From: Eubacterium saphenum ATCC 49989
GTDB taxonomy: Bacteria; Bacillota; Clostridia; Peptostreptococcales; Anaerovoracaceae
DNA length: 64,000 bases
Assembly (NCBI GenBank): GCA_000161975.1
Contig: GG688422.1
Location: 248,001 to 312,000, forward strand
Direction of reading: 5' to 3'
The notes beneath the pieces were generated by a model. The model worked only from the letters and a program-made list of their open reading frames with translations. It did no database searches and was not told the origin of the DNA. A program made the position numbers and the translations under genes. Positions 26,043 to 34,330 of the stretch are shown in pieces. Each line of letters opens with the position of its first letter. Position 1 is the first letter of the stretch.

Positions 26043-27353
26043 CTATCCAAGCACTTCTACAATTGATTTTTGAATTCTCTTTGTGGCTTTCTTTATATCA
26101 TCAAGGCTCATATCAAGCGCAGGATTTAACACCAACATGTTTTCTTTACTCGCAAGTATTATGCCGTTTTCAAGAGCTTTTTTTACTATGCGTTCACTTA
26201 TCTTCATACTTTCATCAAAAGCCTCATTACTTTTTACATCCACCATCTGTATCAAATTTATAAACCCGAGATTGATGATCTTAGAAACATTCCTATGTTC
26301 TTCAAGATCATTTTTCAAATTTACATATAATTTCTTTGCCCGCTCCTTAACATCATCCAAATATCCTCTCTTAGAAAGCTTAAGCACGAAGTTATTTGCT
26401 ATAGCTGCAGAAAATGCATTCCCGGTATTGGGGCTGTTATGAATGAATTTAAGAGTTTTTTGTCTATCCGAATTGAATATCTCGTATATCGATTCGGTTG
26501 TAACGGTAAGTCCTATAGGTGCTATTCCCGACGTTAGAGATTCTCCGAGCAATAAAAATTCCGGTGTAACATTTAAGTAATCTGAATAAAAATATTTGCA
26601 CGTTTTCCCAAGTCCTGTATATTGCTCGTTTATTATCATATGAATCTTATGTTTATCGCAGAGATTCCTAAGCTCTCTCATGTATTCAGCCTTGTATAGA
26701 TCGCTTCCATATGAAAAAAGCGTATACGGCTCCACCAATATTGCAGAAATCCTATGACCCTTTTGTTTAAATATCCGCTTAAGCCCTTGGAAATACTGAT
26801 CTATATCGCTACTCAAAACGTCGTTTACAGATTCTGTCTGCATGTTATCCGCTTTTCCAAAAATTATATCGGCATCTCTTAAAGCATCACCGTCACAGGT
26901 ATACAACGCGAGGTTTTTAGAGGTTCCAAGGGGCACGAAAAGAATCGATTTCTTTTCCTTGTAACCCGATATAGCATTTGCCATAAGGCTCATCTTCATT
27001 GCTATGTGCTTTGCGGACTGCGAAGAATTGGAAAAAATGAAACGTCCAAGCCCGACAGGTAAAATGTTTGAAAGATCCTCAGCAAGGTCGATGATATATT
27101 TATTCGTAAAGCCTTCAAAATAACCCGCTCCGAGTTTAACTTCGCCTGCTACCTTGGTGGCTTCCTCTACATCGGACAGTGAAAAAAGGGCACACCCCCC
27201 TGCACTTAACATATCAATGTATTCATTACCGTATTGGTCTTTAAAAGTGTTTTCGAAAGCCTCTGTTAAGAGTATATTTTTATCGAAATTCAATGGATTA
27301 AAATCTCTGTTGGAGTGCCAAAGATATCTCTCATCTCCCTTTAAATAGTCCAT
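26043..27353 (-). CDS. Class III aminotransferase homologue lacking the PLP lysine (pseudoenzyme)
   Basis: This 436-residue protein follows the fold-type I class III layout over its whole length (GNEYIDMLSAGG, RFIFSNSSQSAKHIAMK, ISAILVEPY, TGNAFSAAIA). The key residues are changed. The aspartate that pairs with the PLP ring nitrogen (family DEV) is Asn in INEQYTGLGKT (N242). The Schiff-base lysine (family GKxLxxG) is Glu in LLGESLTSG (E271). It therefore probably cannot do PLP chemistry; a binding or regulatory role is inferred. The ATG at 27353 is chosen because GGAG lies 9 bases upstream and the longer reading would run through the promoter. It is the first gene of the 12-kb operon. Confidence 0.8.
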   Translation of the reverse strand: MDYLKGDERYLWHSNRDFNPLNFDKNILLTEAFENTFKDQYGNEYIDMLSAGGCALFSLSDVEEATKVAGEVKLGAGYFEGFTNKYIIDLAEDLSNILPVGLGRFIFSNSSQSAKHIAMKMSLMANAISGYKEKKSILFVPLGTSKNLALYTCDGDALRDADIIFGKADNMQTESVNDVLSSDIDQYFQGLKRIFKQKGHRISAILVEPYTLFSYGSDLYKAEYMRELRNLCDKHKIHMIINEQYTGLGKTCKYFYSDYLNVTPEFLLLGESLTSGIAPIGLTVTTESIYEIFNSDRQKTLKFIHNSPNTGNAFSAAIANNFVLKLSKRGYLDDVKERAKKLYVNLKNDLEEHRNVSKIINLGFINLIQMVDVKSNEAFDESMKISERIVKKALENGIILASKENMLVLNPALDMSLDDIKKATKRIQKSIVEVLG

Positions 27354-27378
27354 AACAAATCTCTCCTTCTCGCATAAC

Positions 27379-27406
27379 ATTATAGCATAATGCAACTTTC
27401 TCACAA
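27379..27406 (-). promoter_or_regulatory. Promoter of the 12-kb operon (aminotransferase homologue to kamA)
   Basis: On the minus strand TTGTGA (27401-27406), 16 bp, then the extended -10 TGCTATAAT ending in TATAAT (27379-27384). Transcription would start about 20 bp before the ATG at 27353. Confidence 0.7.
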
Positions 27407-27437
27407 AGCATGCAAAGATTTATAGTCTATTCAAATT

Positions 27438-27466
27438 TTGAAGTTCGCATTTAAATAAGATATAAT
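27438..27466 (+). promoter_or_regulatory. Promoter of the MATE transporter gene
   Basis: TTGAAG (27438-27443), 17 bp, TATAAT (27461-27466). The expected start point near 27473 leaves only about 7 nt before the first ATG (27480), so either the leader is very short or the ATG at 27498 is used. Confidence 0.7.
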
Positions 27467-27479
27467 AAATGGAAACAAT

Positions 27480-28841
27480 ATGTATGCGGAAAATAAAATG
27501 AAGGCATTGGAAACCGGCGGTTCAAATCTTAAGTTGAAATTTTCAAAATTCATACTACCAACGCTTTTTTCCATGTGCTTTTTTTCTATATACACCATGA
27601 TAGACGGCGCCTTCGTAGGAAGGGGTGCCGGAAACATGGCCCTTGCAGGCGTTAATCTTTCAATGCCGTTTATAAGCTTCGTATTTGCGCTTTCAATAAT
27701 GCTGTCTATAGGAAGCTCAAACATCGCTACTTTTTGCCTCGGGCGAAAGGAATACAAGAAGGCGAGCCTTGCCTTTTCACGCGGTATAGAAGCAATATTA
27801 TTGATCTCAATACTGATAGTGGCGCTTGGACTTATAAACCTGAATCACCTCATAAGATTGCTGGGAGCATCTTACGAGACCGCTCCCTATGTTAAGGACT
27901 ATCTTAAGATAATAATTCCGTTCATCCCGTTTTTTATGATTTCATATACGCTGGAAGTGTTGCTGAAGGCGGATGGTAATCCTCATCTTTCACTTTTTTT
28001 TGTAACGCTGTCTGCAGGTACAAACATCGTTCTAGACTATATATTCGTAATACGATATAACTTCGGTATTGAAGGCGCAGCAGTGGCTACCGGCATTTCA
28101 CAGGTGCTGGCTGTAGCCGGATACTGTACACATTTCTTTTCAAAGAGAGCAAACCTTAAATTTTATCCTGTAAAACTTAAACTTCACGGCATATTATCGG
28201 CTGCAAAACTTGGATTCCCCGACTTTCTTTCGGAGCTTTCAATAGGCTTTGTTACATTTGTATTTAACATAGTAACAATAAAGTATTTCGGTAGCTACGA
28301 AATAGCATCGCTTGCTGTAATAATGTACACATACAACCTGGTAGTAAATGCCATGACAGCCATAAACCAAGGGGTACAGCCTCTGGTGAGCTTTTATTAC
28401 GGCCGAAGAAACCATGAAAACATACGGAAATTATATAAATATTCAGTATTTTCAGCCGCAACTCTCGGTATCATCTTCGTAGGTTTTGTCTATGTTTTCC
28501 CTAATTTAATCACATCCATGTATATAAGTCCTGATTCCGGCTACCTTTACGGTTTTGCAATAGACAGCCTTAAAATATTTTGCTTCACCTTCCTCATACT
28601 GGGAATCAATATCGTTTCGGCAGGATTTTTAAACGCTACGAGAAACACCGGTAAAAGTCTTATAATATCTATTTCACGAGGGTATGTGCTCATAAGTCTT
28701 CTTACATTTACGCTACCCTTGCTGTTTTCAAGATCCGTAATTTGGCAAAGCGCAGGACTGTGCGAAGGAATTACACTTGTAATTTCACTTATGCTCATAA
28801 AAAAATATCTACCTTCCTGTGACGGTAGATATTCTAATTAA
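27480..28841 (+). CDS. MATE-family multidrug efflux transporter
   Basis: This 453-residue membrane protein has about 12 hydrophobic segments in two similar halves. It starts with SKFILPTLFSMCFFSIYTMIDGAFVGR, typical of the MepA/NorM-like MATE group, which exports cationic drugs using a sodium or proton gradient. The repeat of the N-half motif (NAMTAINQGVQPLVSFYYG) lies near residue 290. It is a stand-alone plus-strand gene. Start choice is uncertain: ATG 27480 or 27498. Its 3' end overlaps the terminator of the opposing tRNA gene. Confidence 0.9.
   Translation: MYAENKMKALETGGSNLKLKFSKFILPTLFSMCFFSIYTMIDGAFVGRGAGNMALAGVNLSMPFISFVFALSIMLSIGSSNIATFCLGRKEYKKASLAFSRGIEAILLISILIVALGLINLNHLIRLLGASYETAPYVKDYLKIIIPFIPFFMISYTLEVLLKADGNPHLSLFFVTLSAGTNIVLDYIFVIRYNFGIEGAAVATGISQVLAVAGYCTHFFSKRANLKFYPVKLKLHGILSAAKLGFPDFLSELSIGFVTFVFNIVTIKYFGSYEIASLAVIMYTYNLVVNAMTAINQGVQPLVSFYYGRRNHENIRKLYKYSVFSAATLGIIFVGFVYVFPNLITSMYISPDSGYLYGFAIDSLKIFCFTFLILGINIVSAGFLNATRNTGKSLIISISRGYVLISLLTFTLPLLFSRSVIWQSAGLCEGITLVISLMLIKKYLPSCDGRYSN
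28799..28833 (-). terminator. Intrinsic terminator of the tRNA-Ser gene
   Basis: A perfect 10-bp stem AATATCTACC/GGTAGATATT (28804-28813 with 28824-28833) is followed on the minus strand by T7. It lies inside the last codons of the MATE gene, so the two converging transcripts share this DNA. Confidence 0.8.
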
Positions 28842-28847
28842 ATAAGT

Positions 28848-28935
28848 TGGCGGAGGATGCGAGACTCGAACTCGCGGGGCTGTTACGCCTTACTCGCTTT
28901 CCAGGCGAGCTCCTTAGCCACTCGGACAATCCTCC
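28848..28935 (-). tRNA. tRNA-Ser (GGA)
   Basis: This 88-nt class II tRNA is seen on the minus strand. The acceptor stem GGAGGAT pairs with ATCCTCC, the D-loop contains AGTGGCTAAGG, and the anticodon stem CTCGC/GCGAG encloses CTGGAAA with anticodon GGA. A long variable arm follows, then the T-arm with GTTCGAGTC, discriminator G and an encoded CCA. It reads UCC and UCU serine codons. It has its own promoter and terminator. Confidence 0.97.
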
Positions 28936-28946
28936 ACGCCTGTAAC

Positions 28947-28975
28947 ATTGTATCCAAAACAACCTTAAAATGCAA
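28947..28975 (-). promoter_or_regulatory. Promoter of tRNA-Ser
   Basis: On the minus strand TTGCAT (28970-28975), 17 bp, TACAAT (28947-28952), ending 11 bp before the tRNA 5' end. Confidence 0.75.
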
Positions 28976-28994
28976 GCACTATACCACCTGCTTC

Positions 28995-29012
28995 TTAAAG
29001 TCTAGGCTTTAA
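28995..29012. repeat. Short inverted repeat TTAAAG-TCTAGG-CTTTAA
   Basis: A perfect 6-bp dyad around TCTAGG. The same TCTAGG core occurs in the two direct repeats near the recombinase gene (2904-2916, 2972-2984). The significance is unknown. Confidence 0.4.
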
Positions 29013-29025
29013 TTGTTTAAGGATA

Positions 29026-29180
29026 AGTTAAAAACCGAAAATGTAAGCCAATATCCTTGGTAATGAACAGTGCCATATAATTCAAATGAGTTAAAAACAG
29101 CAAGAGTAAGTCAATTCCCTAGTGATGAACGATGTCATATAATTCAAATAAATTAAACAGCAAGTGTAAACCCCTTACTC
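29026..29180. repeat. 63-bp intergenic tandem repeat, about 2.4 copies
   Basis: Copy 1 starts at 29026 (AGTTAAAAAC), copy 2 at 29089 with the same start and the same end (CATATAATTCAAAT). A degenerate partial copy starts near 29152. Copies 1 and 2 differ at scattered bases. No reading frame or RNA gene is evident. Confidence 0.85.
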
Positions 29181-29222
29181 CTTAAGATAACCCATAATAA
29201 GATTCACAATCTGCGCTAAGTA

Positions 29223-30461
29223 TCACACGTATTGCTTCTTAAGGGTTTTGGCTATTATCGCAGGAAGCTTTGATGCTTGCTCTATACTGATAGAAGCAAG
29301 CGAAATGCGTATCCCCTTTGGAAGCGGGACTAAAAATACATTGCCACGCATTATATCTTCAACATGGCGCATAGAATCTTCACACGGTATTGATGCAAAA
29401 AATCCCGAATCAAACGGTATCATTTCAAGTCCTTCATTTTTCATAGCCTCTGTAAATACCTCTCCTCTTTTTAAAAGCATATCCACATACTCATCACGCT
29501 CATCGCTCACCGCCTTCATGAGGTCTTTGTCTTCATATATCTTACTTATGATCATCTGCCCTAAAGCCGGCGAGTTCGACCATGAACCCCTGGACGAATA
29601 TTCGTTTACCTGCTTGAATTCCTGTGCGATGGTCTTATCCTTCGTAATGCAAAGCGTTGCTCCCGTCCTCATTCCATAACCTGTAAACGTTTTTGATGCA
29701 CTGAAAGCTATTATTGGCAAAACATTCTTGTTAAGTTCTAAAAGTAGCGGTATAAAATCCCTTGATTTTTCCTTTAAAGACGAAAAATCTATATATGCAA
29801 TATCCACTAGTAGCGCAATGCTTTCTGCTATTTTTGAAATCTCGTTAAGTCCTGCCACGATCTGCTTCCATTCATCCATCTTTATGGAATACCCTGTGGG
29901 ATTGTGTGATGGAGTATTCAATATTATAACGAGTGACCCTTGCTTAATTATTAGCCGTTTCGCTTTTTTCAAAAACGAATCTATATTAAAGCCACCTTCT
30001 TTGTTGAATAATTCAAAGGTGTCCACCTTTCTGTAAATTTCGCCGGCTATTGTGTTGTATGGAGCCCAATGCCAATCCGATGTGAGCACTGTATCAGAAA
30101 TAGCTGAATAATTTGAAATCGTATTTCTAATTACTCCTGTACCTCCCGGCGTTGAAACTGCTTCAACATACGCATCTATTTCAGACCCGAGCGCAATGTT
30201 TTTTACCGCTTCCTTGTACCTCTCTATTCCACCTATAGGTGCATATTTGAACTGATCTTCCTTTTGAATTGCCTGCGCAGCGCTATGAACGGATGAAAGT
30301 ATCGCAAGCCTTCCGTCTTCATCTAAAAGAGCTCCTACCGTAGCGTTTACAACGTCTTCGCCTCGTGCCTTTGCCTCGTTTGCCTTTGCATTTATTCCAA
30401 AAATCCTGTCGATTCCACTTATCGCTCTACCGTTTTGTTTTGCAAGTATAAAATCTATCAT
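29223..30461 (-). CDS. PLP-dependent aminotransferase, class I/II
   Basis: This 412-residue fold-type I enzyme has its PLP lysine in FSASKTFTGYGMRTGAT (near residue 245). The pyridine-binding Asp is in LLVDIAYIDFSS (near residue 212), and the Asn is in LNTPSHNPTGYS. The C-terminal Arg is in GIRISLASI. It resembles the aromatic/aspartate aminotransferase group of clostridia; the amino-acid substrate is not determined. The ATG at 30461 is chosen because AAGGAG is 5 bases upstream; the in-frame GTG two codons earlier lies on the RBS. It stands alone downstream of trmB (66 bp). Confidence 0.87.
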   Translation of the reverse strand: MIDFILAKQNGRAISGIDRIFGINAKANEAKARGEDVVNATVGALLDEDGRLAILSSVHSAAQAIQKEDQFKYAPIGGIERYKEAVKNIALGSEIDAYVEAVSTPGGTGVIRNTISNYSAISDTVLTSDWHWAPYNTIAGEIYRKVDTFELFNKEGGFNIDSFLKKAKRLIIKQGSLVIILNTPSHNPTGYSIKMDEWKQIVAGLNEISKIAESIALLVDIAYIDFSSLKEKSRDFIPLLLELNKNVLPIIAFSASKTFTGYGMRTGATLCITKDKTIAQEFKQVNEYSSRGSWSNSPALGQMIISKIYEDKDLMKAVSDERDEYVDMLLKRGEVFTEAMKNEGLEMIPFDSGFFASIPCEDSMRHVEDIMRGNVFLVPLPKGIRISLASISIEQASKLPAIIAKTLKKQYV

Positions 30462-30527
30462 GTACACTCCTTTTCACGTTGAATAAATAAGATTTTACTG
30501 CAAATCCCACATTAAATCAAATAATTA

Positions 30528-31205
30528 TTACTTATAAAGCCTAGCCCTTAAAAAATGAATGCTCGCTCCCCTACTTAAAAATTTCTTTTCGTATTCAGTG
30601 GTTATAATATCGCTTGTATCATCTAAAGCCTTGCTTTTACCATGCAAATCGTAGTTTACTTCTTCTAAAATAAACTTTGCGTCTTCGTGTGAAAAGGTCT
30701 TGAAAGATTCAACGCTGAAATCAAAAAGCTCCCTATGATCCGTCTTAAACTCTACAAAACCGCCGCTTCGTAGCATCCCAATATAAACCTTTAAAATTTT
30801 TTCGCTCGTAAGCCTTCTTTTTATATGTCTTTTCTTTGGCCAAGGGTCGCTGAAATTTAAAAATATTCCTGATATCAGGTTATTTTTAAATATGCCCTCA
30901 TACCTTTCTAGGAGCCTGTCAGATACCAGCTCATCTAAGAAGAATATGTTGCCTACATCTTTACTTTTTGCCTTTTCCATAGCTATTAGAAGAGCCGTCT
31001 TTTGAACTTCTATTCCAAGGAAATTCGAATCTCTGTTGTTTATCGCATGTTCGTTTAAAAAGTCGCCCTTTCCGCAGCCTATCTCCACATATAGATCATT
31101 TGAGTTTAAAAATTTCTGAAGCAGCTCTTCATTTTTTGAGATTAGATACTCGTTTTGAACATCCTCATACCTTGCTGTAAAGTTCTTAGCTCTTCTCTGC
31201 CTCAT
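30528..31205 (-). CDS. trmB: tRNA (guanine-46-N7)-methyltransferase
   Basis: This 225-residue AdoMet methylase makes m7G46 in tRNA variable loops. The AdoMet-binding motif VEIGCGKGDFL is near residue 37. The signature SDPWPKKRHIKRRL near residue 117 and the later EFKTDHRELFDFS are family-defining. It is the last gene of the ecfA1-ecfA2-ecfT-queT-trmB unit, 11 bp after queT; both neighbours concern modified guanines in tRNA. Confidence 0.95.
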   Translation of the reverse strand: MRQRRAKNFTARYEDVQNEYLISKNEELLQKFLNSNDLYVEIGCGKGDFLNEHAINNRDSNFLGIEVQKTALLIAMEKAKSKDVGNIFFLDELVSDRLLERYEGIFKNNLISGIFLNFSDPWPKKRHIKRRLTSEKILKVYIGMLRSGGFVEFKTDHRELFDFSVESFKTFSHEDAKFILEEVNYDLHGKSKALDDTSDIITTEYEKKFLSRGASIHFLRARLYK

Positions 31206-31216
31206 AGCCTACCCTT

Positions 31217-31720
31217 TTAATATTTAAGTATCCGTTCATCAGCTTTATCGTATGCCCTTATAAAAAGGTATCCAAGCCCCATGCACGCAAGTATCTGTCC
31301 TCCTGCTATATATGCAATAATAAGGTAAAGACTCAGCGTATCTGCATAGATATACTTTATCATAAGACCGATTCCTACGGCGTTTATCACAACAGGGGCA
31401 AGCATTGCAACGAAGAAGTTTTTCTCCCTAAGATAATAAGTGATAACGGCAGCTATCAGCGTAAGTACAGACCCTATTACAGCATCCATCATGCCGTTTG
31501 GACCGAGGCTATTTGCTATGAAGCAGCCTACAAATAGCCCGCTTACAGCGCTTCCCCTTCTTAGCGGAAGCGCTGTAAGCGCCTCAGCTATACGTAGCTG
31601 AATCGGTCCAAACGAAATCGGTGCAAACACCAAAGCGAGCACAACATATACCGATGCTATTATTCCGCCCTCTATATAAACTCGAGGGTTATTTAGATTC
31701 ACGTTCGTATCTCTTTTCAT
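31217..31720 (-). CDS. queT: QueT-type ECF S component (queuosine precursor)
   Basis: This 167-residue, about six-helix membrane protein binds a queuosine precursor (known for the QueT family) for an ECF transporter. Typical stretches are FGPIQLRIAEALTALPL, SGLFVGCFIANSLGPNG and DAVIGSVLTLIAAV. The second of two close ATGs (31720) is taken as start because GGGTGG lies 6 bases before it. It directly follows ecfT. A 16-bp perfect inverted repeat lies inside the coding sequence (31540-31581). No preQ1 riboswitch is recognised upstream. Confidence 0.85.
   Translation of the reverse strand: MKRDTNVNLNNPRVYIEGGIIASVYVVLALVFAPISFGPIQLRIAEALTALPLRRGSAVSGLFVGCFIANSLGPNGMMDAVIGSVLTLIAAVITYYLREKNFFVAMLAPVVINAVGIGLMIKYIYADTLSLYLIIAYIAGGQILACMGLGYLFIRAYDKADERILKY
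31540..31581. repeat. 16-bp perfect inverted repeat inside queT
   Basis: 31540-31555 is complementary to 31566-31581 with a 10-base gap. It would form a strong mRNA hairpin in the codons for TALPLRRGSAV. No T-run follows. Confidence 0.85.
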
Positions 31721-31731
31721 TTTCATCCACC

Positions 31732-32532
31732 CTAAAAAATCACTCTTTCTGTAATCATTGCCACAATAAATATAATCATTACAAGTATAGAAACAAGGTC
31801 GTTGCTGCCGAGTATCAGAGGTTTCATCTTTGTTCTTCCCTCGCCCCCCTTATAGCATCTTGCCTCCATAGCCATTGCAAGGTCTGCAGCTATTCTAAAT
31901 GCACTTATAAATAAAGGTATTACTATAGGTACCAAGGCCTTAGCCCTTGCAATCACAAAGCCGTTTTCAAAATCCGCTCCTCTCGCCTTTTGCGCCTTGA
32001 TTATCTTATCGCTCTCTTCCATGAGCGTAGGAATAAATCTAAGTGCAATCATCATCATCATAGCTATTTCATGTGCGGGGAGCCCGATCTTTTTAAACGG
32101 GCTCAATAATTTTTCAACGCCCTCTGAAATATTGACAGGGTTTGTCGTGAGCGTCAGAAGCGATGAAACGACCACGAGAAGCAGCAGCCTGCTCGCCATG
32201 TATACGGAGTGATAGACGCCCTCATCCGTAATTTCAAAGATCCAAAACTTAGCCAATATCGTACCCTTAGATAGAAATAGGTTAAATAAAAACGTTATCG
32301 TAACCAGAGGCACTATAGGCTTTACGCTTCTAAATATAAGCCTTACCGGCACCTTGCTTATAAATATGCATATGAATAAAAATAGAAAGCCGAGCAATAG
32401 TCCCTTAAAGTCGTTCACTATGAATAGAGATATTATATACACAAAGGCGGAAACCACCTTGATCCTTGCATCCAGGGCATGTATAACCGTATTTGCAGGA
32501 TAATACTGTCCCAATGTCATATTTCTAATCAT
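31732..32532 (-). CDS. ecfT: ECF transporter transmembrane protein EcfT
   Basis: This 266-residue EcfT couples the two ATPases to S components. About five to six membrane helices are visible. The two coupling motifs are KAQKARGADFE (near residue 185) and MAMEARCYKGGEGRT (near residue 227; Ala-Arg-Cys in place of Ala-Arg-Gly). It overlaps ecfA2 by 8 bp. The start is the ATG with AGGAG 5 bases upstream. Confidence 0.93.
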   Translation of the reverse strand: MIRNMTLGQYYPANTVIHALDARIKVVSAFVYIISLFIVNDFKGLLLGFLFLFICIFISKVPVRLIFRSVKPIVPLVTITFLFNLFLSKGTILAKFWIFEITDEGVYHSVYMASRLLLLVVVSSLLTLTTNPVNISEGVEKLLSPFKKIGLPAHEIAMMMMIALRFIPTLMEESDKIIKAQKARGADFENGFVIARAKALVPIVIPLFISAFRIAADLAMAMEARCYKGGEGRTKMKPLILGSNDLVSILVMIIFIVAMITERVIF

Positions 32533-33391
32533 GGCATCTCCTACTCTTTATGTAGTCGTAGATTGCATCTATGCAGCCATCTACGGTGTATTCATCGTCT
32601 CGTACGTCGATCCCCTTTTCTCTAAGGCTTGCAAGTAGTCTTGCAGCTTGCGGCACTTCGAGATTCATGCTTTGAAGATCCTTTCGCCTCTTAAATATTT
32701 CATCAGGAGTACCTATCATCGCAAGCTTTCCCTTATCCATCACAAGAATCCTGTCGCTCATGGTAAAAATATCATCCATGTTATGAGATACCATTATTAT
32801 GGTGGTGTTATATTTTTTATGGATGTTTTGTATGACTCCCAGTATCTCATCCTTTACAGCGGGATCTATACCCGCCGTAGGTTCGTCGAGTATCAACACC
32901 TTAGGTTTCATAACCAGTACTCCGGCTATGGCAACCCTCCTCTTCTCGCCTCCTGAAAGTGAAAACGGCGATTTATCCTTAATCTTTTCATAGTCAAGGC
33001 TCACCATATCAAATACTTTTTTTACGAATCCGTCAACTACATCTTCGGGCATATCAAGATTCCTGGGTCCGTAGCCGACATCCTTGGCTGCGGTTTCTTC
33101 AAACAGTTGATATTCAGGATATTGAAATACCAACCCCACCTTTTGTCTCACGGCAGGTTTTGAAACGCTTTTACTCGTTATTTCAATATCATCTATGTAT
33201 ATCTTACCATCATCAGGCTCTATCAAGGCATCTATGCACTGCATTAGGGTTGACTTTCCGCTCCCCGTATGACCTATGACACCTAAAAACTCATTTTCAT
33301 TTACCGTAAACGAAACATCATCGAGCGCCTTACTCACGTGCCCTATTCCCTGCGCATATGTAACAGAAAGATTCTCTACTCGTACCTGCAT
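32525..33391 (-). CDS. ecfA2: ECF transporter ATPase EcfA2
   Basis: This 288-residue ABC ATPase has Walker A GHTGSGKSTL (near residue 39), signature LSGGEKRR, Walker B VLILDEPTAGID and switch His VSHN. The C-terminal extension of about 60 residues is usual in EcfA proteins. It overlaps ecfA1 by 16 bp and ecfT by 8 bp, so the three subunits are translationally coupled. Confidence 0.94.
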   Translation of the reverse strand: MQVRVENLSVTYAQGIGHVSKALDDVSFTVNENEFLGVIGHTGSGKSTLMQCIDALIEPDDGKIYIDDIEITSKSVSKPAVRQKVGLVFQYPEYQLFEETAAKDVGYGPRNLDMPEDVVDGFVKKVFDMVSLDYEKIKDKSPFSLSGGEKRRVAIAGVLVMKPKVLILDEPTAGIDPAVKDEILGVIQNIHKKYNTTIIMVSHNMDDIFTMSDRILVMDKGKLAMIGTPDEIFKRRKDLQSMNLEVPQAARLLASLREKGIDVRDDEYTVDGCIDAIYDYIKSRRCHD

Positions 33392-34212
33392 AAAAACTCC
33401 ACCAATCCTTCTTTGTCCACTATATCTGAAGGTATATCCACGCCCTTTTCTCTAAGCCCGAATACTATCTTGCTTACGAGCGGAACATCCATTGAAGCTG
33501 CGAAAAGTTTTTCCCTCTGCTTAAATACTTCAGATGGAGTCCCTTCGATTATTATTCTTCCTTCATTCATTACATAGATCTTGTCGGCTGCTGCCGCTTC
33601 ATCCATAAAATGCGTTATGAGAATGATTGTGATGCCTTCTTTTTTCAGCCTGAATATTATATCCATAACCTCTCTTTTCCCCTGCGGATCAAGCATCGCC
33701 GTGGGCTCATCAAAAATTATGCATTCAGGCTTCATAGCCAATATGCCGGCTATGCTGATTCTCTGTTTCTGCCCTCCCGAAAGAGAATGCATTGCCTTCT
33801 GCCTATATTCGTACATATCGACTTCCATAAGTGAATCGTCCACCCTCTTTCTTATTTCATCAGGCTCTATACCCAGATTTTCTGCACCGAAGGCAACATC
33901 ATCTTCAACTATGGTAGAAACTATTTGATTGTCGGGATTTTGAAATACCATCCCCGTTTTTTGACGAATTTTAAGTACATCATCATCGTTTTTCGGAGTT
34001 ATTCCGGCTACCATCACCGTGCCTCCGTCAGGCACCAAAAGAGAGTTGAGGCATTTTGCAAGTGTGGATTTACCGCTACCGTTCCTTCCGATAATAGCTG
34101 TAAAACTTCCCTTCTCTACAGAAAGCGTAGTATCATCCAATACATTCTTCGCACTTTCACTATTTACATACTTGTAATTTACATTTTTACATTCTACGTA
34201 TTTATCCGCCAT
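33376..34212 (-). CDS. ecfA1: ECF transporter ATPase EcfA1
   Basis: This 278-residue ABC ATPase is the first gene of the ECF unit. Walker A is GRNGSGKSTL, the Q-loop is VFQNPDNQIV, the signature is LSGGQKQR, Walker B is CIIFDEPTAML and the switch His is in ITHFMDE. The group I ECF module serves many S components; two are in this window (queT, and the one at 7.2 kb). AAAGG lies before the ATG; 118 bp separate it from fbp without a clear promoter. Confidence 0.94.
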   Translation of the reverse strand: MADKYVECKNVNYKYVNSESAKNVLDDTTLSVEKGSFTAIIGRNGSGKSTLAKCLNSLLVPDGGTVMVAGITPKNDDDVLKIRQKTGMVFQNPDNQIVSTIVEDDVAFGAENLGIEPDEIRKRVDDSLMEVDMYEYRQKAMHSLSGGQKQRISIAGILAMKPECIIFDEPTAMLDPQGKREVMDIIFRLKKEGITIILITHFMDEAAAADKIYVMNEGRIIIEGTPSEVFKQREKLFAASMDVPLVSKIVFGLREKGVDIPSDIVDKEGLVEFLCRYE

Positions 34213-34330
34213 AAACCTTTCTTTCTAAACGCTACAGTCAACCCTTACATGCGCAGATAGCACTGTATCTACCGACCGTTAACTTTTCTTTATAAATCCG
34301 CAACATCAACATTTTATCATAAAGTCAATT

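Noticed and set aside
27354..27404. Longer start of the aminotransferase homologue (ATG at 27404)
   Set aside because: It would lie upstream of the transcription start predicted from the promoter at 27379-27406.
34213..34330. preQ1 or other riboswitch before the ECF-QueT unit
   Set aside because: No preQ1 aptamer-like sequence could be recognised in this 118-bp gap; only weak dyads are present.
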